Source of the DNA: Bacteroidales bacterium
Lineage (GTDB): Bacteria; Bacteroidota; Bacteroidia; Bacteroidales; Marinilabiliaceae
Reading direction: 5' to 3'
Length of the DNA stretch: 64,000 nt
NCBI GenBank assembly: GCA_024401395.1
Contig: JAKSLD010000015.1
Coordinates: 25,454-89,453, forward strand
In this document: positions 50,101-59,241 of the stretch, in pieces
Layout of the letters: each line of letters opens with the position of its first letter
Position numbering within the stretch: position 1 is the stretch's first letter
Notes under the pieces: generated by a model
The model's input: the letters and a program-made list of their open reading frames with translations, nothing else
The model's database searches: none
Told to the model about the DNA's origin: nothing
Translations under genes and position numbers: made by a program

Positions 50101-50383
50101 AGAACAAAAACAGTATGGTAAATGCCGAACATAATGCGGACATAATGTTCACACTCTTGGCAACTAATGTCACATCTGGTGCCATCATAGCAAATAATCG
50201 ACCGATAATCATAAAGAATGGTGCTCCTGGAGGATGTCCTACCAATAGGTTGTCGCATGTAGCGATAAACTCGCCGCAATCCCAGAAGCTCGCCGAGTCT
50301 TCAGTGGTCAATATGTAGGTAATGGCCGAAACGAGGAATGCTGCCCACCCACATATATTATTCCATAGATTGTATTGTTTCAT
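47150..50383 (-). CDS. DUF2723 multi-pass membrane protein
   Basis: A 1077-residue protein. The N-terminal third carries the DUF2723 signature TEDSASFWDCGEFIATCDNL followed by GHPPGAP and about a dozen TM helices. The C-terminal 450 residues are soluble and helical. In Bacteroidetes the family is thought to be a GT-C-type, mannosyltransferase-like protein acting on the outer side of the inner membrane; the Asp in the first loop (FWDCGEF) fits that view. The adjacent polyprenyl synthase would fit a lipid-linked sugar donor, but that is inference. Confidence 0.9.
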   Translation of the reverse strand: MKQYNLWNNICGWAAFLVSAITYILTTEDSASFWDCGEFIATCDNLLVGHPPGAPFFMIIGRLFAMMAPDVTLVAKSVNIMSALCSAFTILFLFWTITHLARKIFVDDYIESDGTVALWRTISVMGAGIVGSLAYTYSDTFWFSAVEGEVYAMSSLFTAVVFWAILKWEMVADEPHANRWLILIAYLIGLSIGVHLLNLLAIPAIGLVYYYKRYSNPDAKGTIIALAVSAIVLGVILYGIIPGVVKIASWFELFFVNEIGLGYNSGAVFYALLLVALLIYGIYWSHKNKRVLINTICTAVTVIIIGYSCFAMIVIRSVSNPTMDENSPEDVFTLMDYLNREQYGNRPLFYGETFASPVDYDKSDNNGKPVYVQRNGKYEVIDYRPETVYQANVLFPRMYSPKGPHIDEYKAWTNFKGKPVRVQSREGGSYTVQIPTFWENMKFFISYQCNFMYWRYFMWNFSGRQNDIQTHGELTHGNWITGIPFIDNAMLGDQDLLPDSLKNNKGHNRYFMLPFLLGLLGLFYQYSKGEKGKQGFLIVLMLFFLTGLAIVLYLNQTPLQPRERDYAYAGSFYAFAIWIGLGVLGVVELLQRVKLPNKAAAVVASALTLLCVPCLMAQQNWDDHDRSGSTIARDMAYNYLNSCDENAILFTNGDNDTFPLWYIQEVEKVRTDVRVCNLSYLQTGWYVDQMKRKAYESDPLPVSFTHDQYTGDRDVVYLLDNVKQGVDLGLALDFIRSEEKATKYIPEMTSERICFLPTKKVYMDIDREVVADMGIPCNIDSMPISLDRSMLIKNDLLVLDMLNTAQWERPMYFAVTVGSENYVNLERYFRLEGLSYKIVPYVDRTPKELKDARTTMQQIQVGTVSTDKMYDTVMNKFRWGFFNKEGLYIDETKTRMVYTMRGQLSRLAETLIEEAEYAEKFHKFIYNNEELDLETFKARSPLAEEHTDEEYIKSFAGNKRKMASEILKKMGEEFPSWVVPQNYYSLSVATNHYRIGEDEQGDKLLREYAKENWQEFNYYLSLDADRLYAASNDLQRSALVYYHIANVCKRANRTELLEEIDNMYEDNLQKLDFLFGK

Positions 50384-50401
50384 AAGATATTTATGTTGTA
50401 T

Positions 50402-51370
50402 CTATTTATTTCTCTGTTCGTTAAACAAAACTAGTTTCTCTAGACATGGCGTGGCTTCGTTGGCTGGTAGCCTGCGTAGCGCTTCTATTGCTTTCTTGCC
50501 GTATTCTCGCATCATCTGCTCTGAGTATTCTATTCCCCCATACTGACGCACGAATTCTGTAGCCGCCTTGGCTGTCGATGTCTCTTTGTATTTCTTGCGG
50601 ATAAGTCCCATCATCTCTTTGGATTTATCCTTTGGCGCCGTCCTTAGCGCATATATCAGTGGTAATGTCATCTTTCTCTCTTTGATGTCATTACCCGTAG
50701 GCTTACCAAGAAGACTCGACTTCTGGTAGTCAAATATGTCGTCTTTTATCTGGAACGCTATGCCAAGATTCATACCATACTCATACATGGCTTGTATGGT
50801 CTCTTCACTGGCTCCGGCGGATATGGCTCCGCACTTGGTACAGGCTGCTATGAGCGTCGCTGTCTTCTTCCTGATTACTTCGTAGTATGTCTCGTCTGTA
50901 ATGTCTAGCTTCCTGGCGTGTTCCATCTGCTGTATCTCGCCTTCGCTTATCTCTTGAACCGCATCTGATACGGCTTTCAATATCGCCATCTCGTTATTTT
51001 CTGTCGCCATCTGCAAGCCTCTGGCTAGGAAAAAGTCTCCTACTAATACCGCTATCTTGGAGTTCCATAGCGCATTCACACTCTTCTGCCCCCTACGCTC
51101 CATCGACTCGTCTACTACATCGTCATGTACTAAGGTGGCTGTATGTAGCATCTCTATCAACGCCGCACCGACATTCGAACTCTTGGTGACCCCGCCCGAC
51201 TGCATCGCTGAAAGGAACACTAGCATGGGCCTCATCTTCTTGCCCGATCTTCTGAGGATATAGTGCGTCACAAGCGCTAACAGTTTATTCGGCGAATGTA
51301 ACTGCTCTCTGAAGTAGGGCTCAAAGGCCTCCATATATGGCAATATCGGCTTGCGTATCTCGTCTAGCAT
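50402..51370 (-). CDS. Trans-polyprenyl diphosphate synthase (IspB/octaprenyl-like)
   Basis: A 322-residue enzyme with the first aspartate-rich motif DDVVD (83-87) and the second KDDIFD (about 208-213), plus GKKMRPML near residue 44-50. It condenses isopentenyl diphosphate units to make the long side chain of menaquinone. The chain length cannot be read safely. Its stop is 19 bp from the DUF2723 start. Confidence 0.94.
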   Translation of the reverse strand: MLDEIRKPILPYMEAFEPYFREQLHSPNKLLALVTHYILRRSGKKMRPMLVFLSAMQSGGVTKSSNVGAALIEMLHTATLVHDDVVDESMERRGQKSVNALWNSKIAVLVGDFFLARGLQMATENNEMAILKAVSDAVQEISEGEIQQMEHARKLDITDETYYEVIRKKTATLIAACTKCGAISAGASEETIQAMYEYGMNLGIAFQIKDDIFDYQKSSLLGKPTGNDIKERKMTLPLIYALRTAPKDKSKEMMGLIRKKYKETSTAKAATEFVRQYGGIEYSEQMMREYGKKAIEALRRLPANEATPCLEKLVLFNEQRNK

Positions 51371-51372
51371 CT

Positions 51373-51828
51373 CTATCTCGTCTCAAGTGGGACATTATCT
51401 TCTGCTAACCACTCTGCATAACTGGTCGCCGTCTCATACAGCCTGACCCCTACAAGTGTGATATGCTTTGGCAATTTGTCATTTATCAACATCGCAAATC
51501 TCGCCACCATATTCTCGCACGTAGGCTCGTATGGCACTTTGTATACTCTCTCGGCCAACTTCCCCACTAAATCTGCCTGCTCTGCTTTCTCATATATCAG
51601 CATCGCATGGTCTAGCTTGTCTACTATCTCTTCTTTCACAATGCCTTTCAATACCGAGAAATCCATTACCATACCGTGCTTGGGCGATGCCTCGTCTTGC
51701 GATATCTCTCCCTTTACCGTAACCATGAGTTTATACGAATGCCCATGCAGATTCCTGCATAGTCCATCGTAATTGCTCAACAGATGAGCCATCTCAAAAC
51801 AAAACTCCTTGGTTATACGAATAATCAT
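51373..51828 (-). CDS. queD: 6-carboxytetrahydropterin synthase
   Basis: A 151-residue enzyme of the queuosine pathway converting dihydroneopterin triphosphate to 6-carboxytetrahydropterin. Zinc ligands His15, His28 and His30 and the catalytic Cys24 (DGLCRNLHGHSY) are present, as is VMDFSVLKG, DHAML and PTCENM. It lies 2 bp upstream of the polyprenyl synthase. queA, another queuosine gene, is 3 kb away. Confidence 0.95.
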   Translation of the reverse strand: MIIRITKEFCFEMAHLLSNYDGLCRNLHGHSYKLMVTVKGEISQDEASPKHGMVMDFSVLKGIVKEEIVDKLDHAMLIYEKAEQADLVGKLAERVYKVPYEPTCENMVARFAMLINDKLPKHITLVGVRLYETATSYAEWLAEDNVPLETR

Positions 51829-51970
51829 AATACGCCAAAATTAAACATCGCGAAGTTAACCATTATTCTCTAATATTCCCCTATATATACCCACATAATA
51901 ACATTTCTCGCCTTTATATCTTTTTATCTCTATTTACCTCCCATTACCTCTCCCTCCAACACCACCCTCA

Positions 51971-52022
51971 ATAGGAATTAGGAATTACTAATTAGGAATT
52001 ATGAACTAGGAATTAGGAATTA
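51971..52022. repeat. AATTAGG heptamer array before the lamin-tail gene
   Basis: About six imperfect heptamers, occupying the place of a -33 region for the TATCTTTG box just downstream. Unlike the other three arrays it does not touch a stop codon. Confidence 0.85.
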
Positions 52023-52028
52023 TTTCAA

Positions 52029-52036
52029 TATCTTTG
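52029..52036 (+). promoter_or_regulatory. Putative -7 box of the lamin-tail gene
   Basis: TATCTTTG, 32 nt before the start codon. No TTTG at the expected upstream distance; the heptamer array is there instead. Confidence 0.55.
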
Positions 52037-52067
52037 CCCTAACTAAACTTCTAAACATTTCAAAACA

Positions 52068-54536
52068 ATGAAATCCATCCTCAGACTCTTGCCTCTATTG
52101 GCACTCTGTCTATATCCAGGTCAACTCATGGCTCAGGTATTTTTCGGAACCGCTGATACCGCTTACGTATGGCAAGACCTTAAAAATCAATTTTCTCCTT
52201 CATCGGACCATTCTGCCGTTATGCTCGTGGCTGATGATGGCTCTTCTCCGGCAACTTTGTCTACTGCCGACTTCAACCCGGCGGACGTGTGTCACTGGCA
52301 TCTCCATTTTTCTATGATGGGTGCCTTCACCGCCTACAATTACTTTTCTCTCTACCTCGCAGCTGATCTGAACCAGGATGGCTCGGTGGCCGACGGCCTT
52401 TGCGTACGCTTGGGTGGCACTAATAAAAAGACTGTCTCTCTCATCCAGACTGCTCCTGATGGCTCTAAAAATGTCTTGTGCGAGAGCACCGAGAATATTC
52501 TCCGCCCTAATTATCCGTTCTCTATTGATGTCTATCGCAAGATTGTCGACTCTGATACTGATAATCCCCGTTTCTCTTTTTCTGTCTACTGCGATATTTC
52601 TAACGAGAATGACCTCGTATGCCAGTCTCCTGATTTGTCTATTCCTTCTTCTTATTTTTCTAGCCATCCTCATACTGCTATCGAAATAGTTTTTACTAAA
52701 ACGTATGCTAATGGCAAGTCTCTCATTACTGACTTCGAAATAAAAAACTGCGAGCAACCCGAAGGTTCTCCGAATACAGCGACTGACCAGACGCCTTCTC
52801 CAAACCCAGCTCCCGAAGAGCCGGAACCTGGTCCTGCACCCGTAGAACCTGATCCGGAACCTGAGCCGCTGCCTCCAACTGGTAATGTTGCTTGCCTCCG
52901 TGGTGATGTCGTAATCAATGAGATAATGTATCACCCTTCGCCTGATTTGGGCCTGCCTGATGTCGAGTGGGTGGAGTTGTATAATAATAGGGATACTACC
53001 ATCAATTTGTCTAACTGGACGTGGTGCTATTCTTCTGTTCTTCCTCCTTCGTCTATCGCTCCTCATGGCTATGTCGTATTGTGCCCAAGCAAATACGCCG
53101 AGGTGTTGTCGCCCTTCGTCGATTGCCCCGTCTTTTCTCCTTCTTCTTGGCAGGAACTGAACAATTCTGCTAAATGCTTGTTCTTTTCTGATGCTGATAA
53201 CCGCATAATAGATTATATCTACTATGATAACTCTGCTTTTAAGAATAACTTCAAGTCTGATGGCGGCTGGTCTCTGGAGCGTATCGACCCTATGAACCGG
53301 GATGGTTCTATGTGTAATTGGAATTTTTCTCAGAATGCCGACTTAGGCGCTACTCCTGGCTTTGCCAATAGTGTCCGCACCTCGAATATCGACTCTCGCT
53401 CTCCTTCTTGTCTCTACGCCTTGATGTCGGAGAATGGTCGCAATTCTTTCCGTATCTATTTCTCGGAGCCTATGGATACCGTCAATATCCCTTCTGAAAT
53501 TTCTGTCAATAATAAACGTGTCTCTTTTTCTCTCCTTCAGGCTGACCGCTATGCTCTGAGCTGGATGGATATCTGTGTCGATAGGGATCTTCTGCCGGAT
53601 GTATATTATTCTTTGTCTCTTTCTGATTTCTATGATTTGGCTGATAACGCTTTGTCTCCTCAATCTGTCAAGGTTGGCTATCCTGATTCTGTCTCTACCA
53701 ATGACGTGATAATCAACGAGATAATGTCTAAGGCGTCTCCTGCTTCTCGCGATTATCTTGAATTGTATAATCGCTCTCATAAAAATATCGACTTGTACAG
53801 TCTATGTGTCGCTTCTCTGAATGATGATAATTCTGTCAAGTCTCTCTCTCCTGTCTTGCCCTACCACCGTATCTTGTTCCCCGGTGAATACTTGCTGGTA
53901 ACTAAGGATTCTCTGGGTGTCATTGAGTCGTTTAACCCTCTGGATCCGAATGCTATAGTCAATAGTCCTAGGTTCCCGGCTCTCCCTGCAGAGGGTAGAA
54001 TAGCTGTCTCGTCTCGCAATGGTTCTATAATCGACTTGTGCGAATACAATGATAATATGCATTCTCCTCTCTTGAGGGGGTTGCACAATATCAGCCTCGA
54101 GCGTATCAACCCTAATCTCTCTTCTGCTGAATGTTCTAGCTGGGCTTCTGCTTCTGAATTATGCGGCTATGCTACCCCTACTTCTCGTAATTCTCAATAC
54201 CGTACCCCCGTGTCTTCTCCCGATGAGGATGTGGAGGTATCTGTAAAGTCTTTTTCTCCCTTCTCTCCCGATAAACCGAATTGCGCCGTAATATCTACCC
54301 GATTTACCGATGGCTCTTGGTATGCTACTCTCCAGGTCTTTTCTCCTAATGGCTACCTCATCGCTACTCCATACAATAATTGTCTCCTCCCTTCTTCTGG
54401 TGAATTGTCTTGGAATGGCCTCGATTCTCACGGCCACCTCCAGCCTCCTGGTACCTATATCATCTGCCTATCTGCCTGGCAGTCCAAGGGCAAGACTACC
54501 TCTTTCAAAGGTACTGTCTACCTCCAATCGGAATAA
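52068..54536 (+). CDS. Secreted protein with two lamin-tail domains and a Pro-rich linker
   Basis: An 822-residue exported protein. Signal peptide about residues 1-23 (ending GQLMAQ), an N-terminal beta-sandwich of about 200 residues, then a linker rich in Pro-Glu/Asp (about 240-275). Two lamin-tail-like (LTD) domains follow, beginning DVVINEIMYHPSP (about 283) and DVIINEIMSKASP (about 546). The C-terminal end (NGLDSHGHLQPPGTYIICL) resembles a FlgD/gliding-type Ig domain, as seen in type IX secretion cargo. A 20-nt piece of the dispersed repeat is encoded just before the linker. Substrate or role unknown. Confidence 0.88.
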   Translation: MKSILRLLPLLALCLYPGQLMAQVFFGTADTAYVWQDLKNQFSPSSDHSAVMLVADDGSSPATLSTADFNPADVCHWHLHFSMMGAFTAYNYFSLYLAADLNQDGSVADGLCVRLGGTNKKTVSLIQTAPDGSKNVLCESTENILRPNYPFSIDVYRKIVDSDTDNPRFSFSVYCDISNENDLVCQSPDLSIPSSYFSSHPHTAIEIVFTKTYANGKSLITDFEIKNCEQPEGSPNTATDQTPSPNPAPEEPEPGPAPVEPDPEPEPLPPTGNVACLRGDVVINEIMYHPSPDLGLPDVEWVELYNNRDTTINLSNWTWCYSSVLPPSSIAPHGYVVLCPSKYAEVLSPFVDCPVFSPSSWQELNNSAKCLFFSDADNRIIDYIYYDNSAFKNNFKSDGGWSLERIDPMNRDGSMCNWNFSQNADLGATPGFANSVRTSNIDSRSPSCLYALMSENGRNSFRIYFSEPMDTVNIPSEISVNNKRVSFSLLQADRYALSWMDICVDRDLLPDVYYSLSLSDFYDLADNALSPQSVKVGYPDSVSTNDVIINEIMSKASPASRDYLELYNRSHKNIDLYSLCVASLNDDNSVKSLSPVLPYHRILFPGEYLLVTKDSLGVIESFNPLDPNAIVNSPRFPALPAEGRIAVSSRNGSIIDLCEYNDNMHSPLLRGLHNISLERINPNLSSAECSSWASASELCGYATPTSRNSQYRTPVSSPDEDVEVSVKSFSPFSPDKPNCAVISTRFTDGSWYATLQVFSPNGYLIATPYNNCLLPSSGELSWNGLDSHGHLQPPGTYIICLSAWQSKGKTTSFKGTVYLQSE
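52738..52757 (+). repeat. Piece of the TAAAAA-CTGCGA repeat inside a coding region
   Basis: Twenty bases identical to copy B (29782-29801). They encode IKNCEQ at the junction of the N-terminal domain and the Pro-rich linker. Confidence 0.75.
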
Positions 54537-54543
54537 AACATAA

Positions 54544-54572
54544 AAGGCGTGCCGATAATCTCAGCACGCCTT
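54544..54572. terminator. Bidirectional terminator between the lamin-tail gene and queA
   Basis: AAGGCGTGC (54544-54552) pairs perfectly with GCACGCCTT (54564-54572), with T-rich sequence on both sides; it serves two convergent genes. Confidence 0.9.
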
Positions 54573-54600
54573 CTTTTATTAATCGCTTGTCTATTAGCTC

Positions 54601-55686
54601 TTAGTCAATGATTAACATCGCATCGCCGTAAGGGCCAAACTTGTACCCTTCCTTAACAGCAACGTCGTATGCCTTCATCACATTCTTATAACCTCCTACC
54701 GCACAAACCATCATCAATAGTGTCGAATATGGCTCATGGAAATTGGTAATCATTGAATTCGGAACCTTTATCTCGTATGGAGGGAAGATAAACTTGTTCG
54801 TCCAGCCTGTATAAGGGGTAACATGACCAAATGTCGATACTGCTGTCTCTAATGCTCGTACTACTGTAGTGCCGACTGCACATACCTTCTTCTTGTTGTC
54901 TTTAGCCCTATTGATAATATCACAAGCCTTCTCGTCAAGGAATAGCTCTTCTGAATCCATCTTGTGCTTCGTCAGGTCTTCTACTTCTACACTTCTGAAG
55001 TTGCCAAGTCCTGCGTGTAATGTCAGGAATGAGAAGTCTACTCCCTTAATCTCAAGACGCTTCATCAACTCTCTGCTGAAGTGTAATCCAGCCGCTGGTG
55101 CAGCTACAGCACCTTCGTTCTTGGCATATATAGTCTGATATGCCGCCTCGTCTTCTGGCACTGGCTTTCTATTTATGCAGTCTGGTAGTGGCGTCTCTCC
55201 AAGGGCATATAGTGTCTCCTTGAACTCTTCTGGCGTGCCATCATAGAGGAATCGCAATGTACGACCTCTTGATGTAGTATTATCAATAACCTCAGCAACA
55301 AGTGAGTTGTCCTCACCAAAATATAGCTTGTTGCCGATACGTATCTTTCTGGCTGGATCTACTAGCACATCCCACAGGTGCAACTCGTGGTTGAGCTCTC
55401 TCAACAGGAATACCTCAATGACTGCTCCTGTCTTCTCTTTGTTGCCGTACAAACGCGCAGGAAATACCTTGGTATCATTGAATACCAAGACATCTTTCTC
55501 GTCAAAATAGTTCAAGACATCCTTGAATATCTTGTGCTCTATCTCTCCTGTCTTCTTATGCAATACCATCAAGCGAGCCTCATCACGATTCTCTGGTGTC
55601 TCTTGTGCGACAATGTTCTTTAAGACCTTCTCGCCGTCTTCACCAATAACGTATGGTATTTCATACCCAAATTCTGATAGTTTCAT
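54601..55686 (-). CDS. queA: SAM:tRNA ribosyltransferase-isomerase
   Basis: A 361-residue enzyme that transfers the ribosyl part of S-adenosylmethionine to preQ1-tRNA to form epoxyqueuosine. Signatures: [17 protein letters not shown] near residue 64-80, [14 protein letters not shown] near 194-207, [12 protein letters not shown] near 215-226 and [14 protein letters not shown] near the C-terminus. The final gene of the ftsX-uppP-truB-queA block. Confidence 0.97.
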   Translation of the reverse strand: MKLSEFGYEIPYVIGEDGEKVLKNIVAQETPENRDEARLMVLHKKTGEIEHKIFKDVLNYFDEKDVLVFNDTKVFPARLYGNKEKTGAVIEVFLLRELNHELHLWDVLVDPARKIRIGNKLYFGEDNSLVAEVIDNTTSRGRTLRFLYDGTPEEFKETLYALGETPLPDCINRKPVPEDEAAYQTIYAKNEGAVAAPAAGLHFSRELMKRLEIKGVDFSFLTLHAGLGNFRSVEVEDLTKHKMDSEELFLDEKACDIINRAKDNKKKVCAVGTTVVRALETAVSTFGHVTPYTGWTNKFIFPPYEIKVPNSMITNFHEPYSTLLMMVCAVGGYKNVMKAYDVAVKEGYKFGPYGDAMLIID

Positions 55687-55706
55687 ATCTTGTATATCTA
55701 TCGTTG

Positions 55707-56432
55707 TTAAATGTTTTCTTCTGTCTTGTTTCTCGATGCCTCACTCTCAAGCAACGCTTTTATCTGCTCCATATTGAGCGCATCTTCTACTTTCGCATCT
55801 CCTACCCTCACGCGCCTCAACGCTGTCAGGTGGCCTCCGCTCTGTAACGCATAACCTAAGTCTCGCGCTATCGAACGTATATAGGTACCTTTCGAACATT
55901 TTATCCTGACCTCTACATCTGGTAGATTGAAGTTCAGTAACTCTATGCTCTCTATGGTTATCTGCCTCGGCTTTAATCCGGTCTCTTCTTCCGTAGCTCC
56001 CTTCCTGGCCAACTCGTAGGCTCTCTTGCCGTTAATGCTGATGGCCGAGAATATGGGCGGCACTTGCATTATCTCTCCCGTAAATTGCTCCCTCAATACT
56101 TTCTCGACCATCTCTCGCGTGATATGCTCGTATGGATACGTAGCATCTATCTCTTTCTCTAGGTCAAAGCAGGGCGTCGTGGCTCCTAGCCTTATCGTCG
56201 CCGTGTACTCTTTGTCATGGTCCATCAATTGCTCTATCTGCTTGGTCGCTTTGCCAGTACAGAGTACAACAACTCCTGTAGCTAAGGGGTCTAGCGTCCC
56301 GGCATGACCCACTTTTATCTTCTTGATGCCCATTATCTGTTTGAGCATCAGCCTGACTTTATTTACTACGTCAAACGATGTCCACGTCAGCGGCTTGTCT
56401 ATTATCAGTACTTCTCCTGCAAGAAAATCCAT
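55707..56432 (-). CDS. truB: tRNA pseudouridine(55) synthase
   Basis: The 241-residue product has the TruB core: [18 protein letters not shown] with catalytic Asp48, [19 protein letters not shown] near 120-138 and [14 protein letters not shown] near 185. It makes pseudouridine 55 in tRNA T loops. It overlaps uppP by one base and precedes queA by 20 bp. Confidence 0.97.
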   Translation of the reverse strand: MDFLAGEVLIIDKPLTWTSFDVVNKVRLMLKQIMGIKKIKVGHAGTLDPLATGVVVLCTGKATKQIEQLMDHDKEYTATIRLGATTPCFDLEKEIDATYPYEHITREMVEKVLREQFTGEIMQVPPIFSAISINGKRAYELARKGATEEETGLKPRQITIESIELLNFNLPDVEVRIKCSKGTYIRSIARDLGYALQSGGHLTALRRVRVGDAKVEDALNMEQIKALLESEASRNKTEENI

Positions 56433-57238
56433 TACAAACTACAGAATAGTGTGATAATACCAATAATCGCACAGTATATCGCGAAATAGATAAGCTTTCC
56501 TTTCTTTACTATGTTCACCATCCACTTGCACGCCGCACAACCGGCAACAAAGGCTGCTAGAAAACCTATGACTAATGCCGTAGTCGATATACTGCCTGTT
56601 GCTGCTGTCGCTTCTGCTCCTGCCTCAAAGAGTTTCTTGAAGTCTAGCAATGCCTCGCCTAGTATTGGAGGTATTACCATAAGGAAGGAGAATTGCGCCA
56701 TCGACTCTTTCTTGTTGCCTAGCAAGAGTCCTGTAGCTATAGTCGTGCCTGAACGCGATAAGCCTGGCATAACAGCACATGCTTGCGCTATACCTATTAT
56801 GAACGCATGTAGCGGTGTGATGTTCTCCTTGATTCTTGGCTTGGCTCTGTATGTGAACGATAGTAGCAATGATGTCAGCAATAGCATCAAGCCGACTATC
56901 AGAAGTCCGCTGCCAAATACCTCTTCTATAGTGTCCTTGAAGAATACTCCAACTATGCCGATAGGAATCATCGAGATAATAATGTTCACTACATATTTCA
57001 TCTCGTCATTCCACTTGAATTTCAACGCTCCTTGTATCAGCTGCCAGATCTCTTTCCAGAAAATGACTATCGTACTCAATACCGTAGCAACGTGTACCAC
57101 AATAGTGAATGTGAGGTTCTCTTCTCCGTCAACACCGAAAAGATACGAGCCTATAGCCAAATGTCCGCTGGATGATACTGGCAGATATTCTGTCAAGCCT
57201 TGCAATAGACCAAGTATCAGTGCTTCTATTTCTCCCAT
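56432..57238 (-). CDS. uppP: Undecaprenyl-diphosphatase UppP (BacA)
   Basis: A 268-residue membrane enzyme recycling undecaprenyl pyrophosphate, the carrier for peptidoglycan and surface glycans. The catalytic region has Glu17 and SSSGH (22-26) in [13 protein letters not shown], and the second motif is [13 protein letters not shown]. About eight TM helices. Placed between DUF3098 and truB as in other Bacteroidetes. Confidence 0.97.
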   Translation of the reverse strand: MGEIEALILGLLQGLTEYLPVSSSGHLAIGSYLFGVDGEENLTFTIVVHVATVLSTIVIFWKEIWQLIQGALKFKWNDEMKYVVNIIISMIPIGIVGVFFKDTIEEVFGSGLLIVGLMLLLTSLLLSFTYRAKPRIKENITPLHAFIIGIAQACAVMPGLSRSGTTIATGLLLGNKKESMAQFSFLMVIPPILGEALLDFKKLFEAGAEATAATGSISTTALVIGFLAAFVAGCAACKWMVNIVKKGKLIYFAIYCAIIGIITLFCSL

Positions 57239-57258
57239 CTCTTTCTGTCGTCTTTTGT

Positions 57259-57528
57259 CTAGAACTTCTTCATTATAGCATAGATCTCAAACACAAAGCC
57301 TGCCAGCACTACCATTGGCGCTAGCGAAATGCACCTGAAACCGTATATCTCTTCCTTGAATACACTGTCATCTGCCGATGGCGACTCACACATAAGTATG
57401 AATCCTAATACTATAATAGCAAAGCCTATAGCCAGATAAATGTAATTCTTCTTTGCCAGCGCGAAGTCTTTCTCTTGTACTTCATCACCTTTTTTCTTCT
57501 GAATAGCCATATATTTATCTATTGTCAA
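57259..57528 (-). CDS. DUF3098 small membrane protein
   Basis: An 89-residue protein with two TM helices (about 28-46 and 65-85) separated by a short loop, the pattern of the Bacteroidetes DUF3098 family that regularly sits between ftsX and uppP. Function unknown; the neighbourhood suggests an envelope or division role. Confidence 0.88.
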   Translation of the reverse strand: MTIDKYMAIQKKKGDEVQEKDFALAKKNYIYLAIGFAIIVLGFILMCESPSADDSVFKEEIYGFRCISLAPMVVLAGFVFEIYAIMKKF

Positions 57529-57668
57529 TATCTAATACATCCTACTCCCAAATTCTCTCTAAAGTCACTCGCCTATATCTCCAAAATATCGCTCTAACGT
57601 CACACCCCAAAAATCTCTCTCCCCAAAATCCCCCCCCTAGCTAGGATTTAGGAATTAGGAACTAGGAA
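57529..57668. other. Spacer between ftsX and DUF3098
   Basis: About 140 bp, mostly C-rich, with a heptamer array at its right end. No gene seen. Confidence 0.5.
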
Positions 57669-57672
57669 TTAA
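57646..57672 (-). repeat. AATTAGG heptamer array at the ftsX stop codon
   Basis: About four imperfect units; the ftsX stop (complement of 57669-57671) is the first codon of the array. Confidence 0.8.
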
Positions 57673-58547
57673 ACATACAAGTCTGCCGTCCTGACATTCA
57701 AGTACCTGTTCACCGCCCAGATCGTACTTACCAGTGTCAGCAGTATTCCTGTCGCAAAAACCAGCACGAACAATACAAACACTGTCTCTATACTGTCAAA
57801 ACCTATCACTCCTTCTAGCTCTTGCGCCGATATGTATATCACTCCCGCTAAAAGTAGATTGGCTATCAACGCACCAACCAACCCTTGCAGAACGCTTTGC
57901 CATACAAATGGCTTGCGTATGAATGCATTGGTGGCTCCCACTAACTGCATCGTCCTTATCAGGAATCTCTTCGAATAAACCATCAGACGAACGGTATTGT
58001 TGATGAGCGATAACGCTACAAGTGCCATCAATATCGTGAAACCTAACAGCACTAGGCTGATCTTGCTCACATTCTCATGTATCAGATTGACTATGTCTTT
58101 CTGATACCTCACTTCCTTGACTTCTGGAAAGCCTTTGATTATGCCTTCTACCATCTCTAGCCCTTCTGGTGTGGCATAATCTGCATATACTTTCACCTCT
58201 ATGGATGAAAGCAATGGATTGTATCCTAAAAATTCTACGAAGTCTTCTCCCAACTCTTCCTTGAGCTTTTCCGCAGCTCGCTCTTTGTCAACATACACGG
58301 CCGACTTGACGAGTGGCGAGGATTGCAATGATTTCTCTATCATCTTCACCTCCGCATCCCTCGCATCTTGGTTGAGCATTACCATCAACCCTAGGTTCTC
58401 TTTCACATACATGGATAACCTGTTGGCATTGAGCATCAAAAGCCCTACCATACCAAGTAGAAAAAGAACTAATGATATACTTATAGTCGTAGTAAAATAC
58501 GAACTGCGTAACTTCCTCGAAGTAGCTTTATTGGATTGTTTGGACAT
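57669..58547 (-). CDS. ftsX: FtsX-like cell-division permease
   Basis: A 292-residue membrane protein starting at the ATG at 58547. One N-terminal TM helix (about 19-40), an extracytoplasmic domain (about 45-165), and three C-terminal TM helices, with the FtsX-type segment SKRFLIRTMQLVGATNAFIRKPFVWQ before the last pair. With FtsE it links peptidoglycan hydrolases to division. It heads the operon with DUF3098, uppP, truB and queA. Confidence 0.93.
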   Translation of the reverse strand: MSKQSNKATSRKLRSSYFTTTISISLVLFLLGMVGLLMLNANRLSMYVKENLGLMVMLNQDARDAEVKMIEKSLQSSPLVKSAVYVDKERAAEKLKEELGEDFVEFLGYNPLLSSIEVKVYADYATPEGLEMVEGIIKGFPEVKEVRYQKDIVNLIHENVSKISLVLLGFTILMALVALSLINNTVRLMVYSKRFLIRTMQLVGATNAFIRKPFVWQSVLQGLVGALIANLLLAGVIYISAQELEGVIGFDSIETVFVLFVLVFATGILLTLVSTIWAVNRYLNVRTADLYV

Positions 58548-58615
58548 AATGTACCGAAAATTGTGGCAAAAATAATACACGAAACCCCTTTTGATACAAT
58601 TTTAACATCAATTAA

Positions 58616-59236
58616 CTACTTGAGGCCTTTGACTATCTCGTCAACTCTCGCTCCTGTCCATCGGGCTGCCCCGAATTTCTTGATTATTATCTTCCCGTTC
58701 TTGTCTAGTAGTATGCTGCTCGGTATGCTGTGCGCTAAATCTACTATCATCCCGTCTTCTTCTCTCTCTAACTCGCTTATCTCGTCTTTCCTCAGATATA
58801 GTCTCTTGAAGCCATACCCTCTCTTCTCCATATAGTCTTCTACCTCCTCTGCTCCGTCAAAGGTCAGATACATCACGTCTACCTCGCTTTTGTACTTCTC
58901 CCAGAAATCATTCAGACTCTTTAGCTCTGCCCTGTTCTGCGCACTCCATAAGGCACCGAAGTTAACTAGCACTGTCTTCTCTGTCGTGTCTGGCCATACA
59001 TATAGGTCTCCTTCTGGTGTATAGGCTCTCAACGACCCCGGCAGAAGGAGGTAGTATTCGTCTTGCAGCACTTGTGGCTGCCTTAATGTCAGCCTTATGG
59101 CATTAACCATCAACCTCATCCTCAGATCAGGTACGGTTATGAATATAAGTAACGCGACTAGGCAGAAGTCTATGACTATGCCTAGCCGTGTCTTTCTTTT
59201 CTTATATGTCGCCCAAGCTTTCTTAAGCGAAATCAT
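58616..59236 (-). CDS. Membrane-anchored thioredoxin-like protein without active-site cysteines
   Basis: A 206-residue protein with a TM anchor (about 19-37) and a TlpA/thioredoxin-type fold. The segment TVLVNFGALWSAQNRAEL lies where thioredoxins have WCxxC; here it reads WSAQN, so both cysteines are gone. The later IPSSILLDKNGKIIIKKFGA segment, with the cis-proline loop, is kept. It is unlikely to act as a disulfide reductase and may be a structural or binding protein in the periplasm. Confidence 0.85.
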   Translation of the reverse strand: MISLKKAWATYKKRKTRLGIVIDFCLVALLIFITVPDLRMRLMVNAIRLTLRQPQVLQDEYYLLLPGSLRAYTPEGDLYVWPDTTEKTVLVNFGALWSAQNRAELKSLNDFWEKYKSEVDVMYLTFDGAEEVEDYMEKRGYGFKRLYLRKDEISELEREEDGMIVDLAHSIPSSILLDKNGKIIIKKFGAARWTGARVDEIVKGLK

Positions 59237-59241
59237 ACCTC

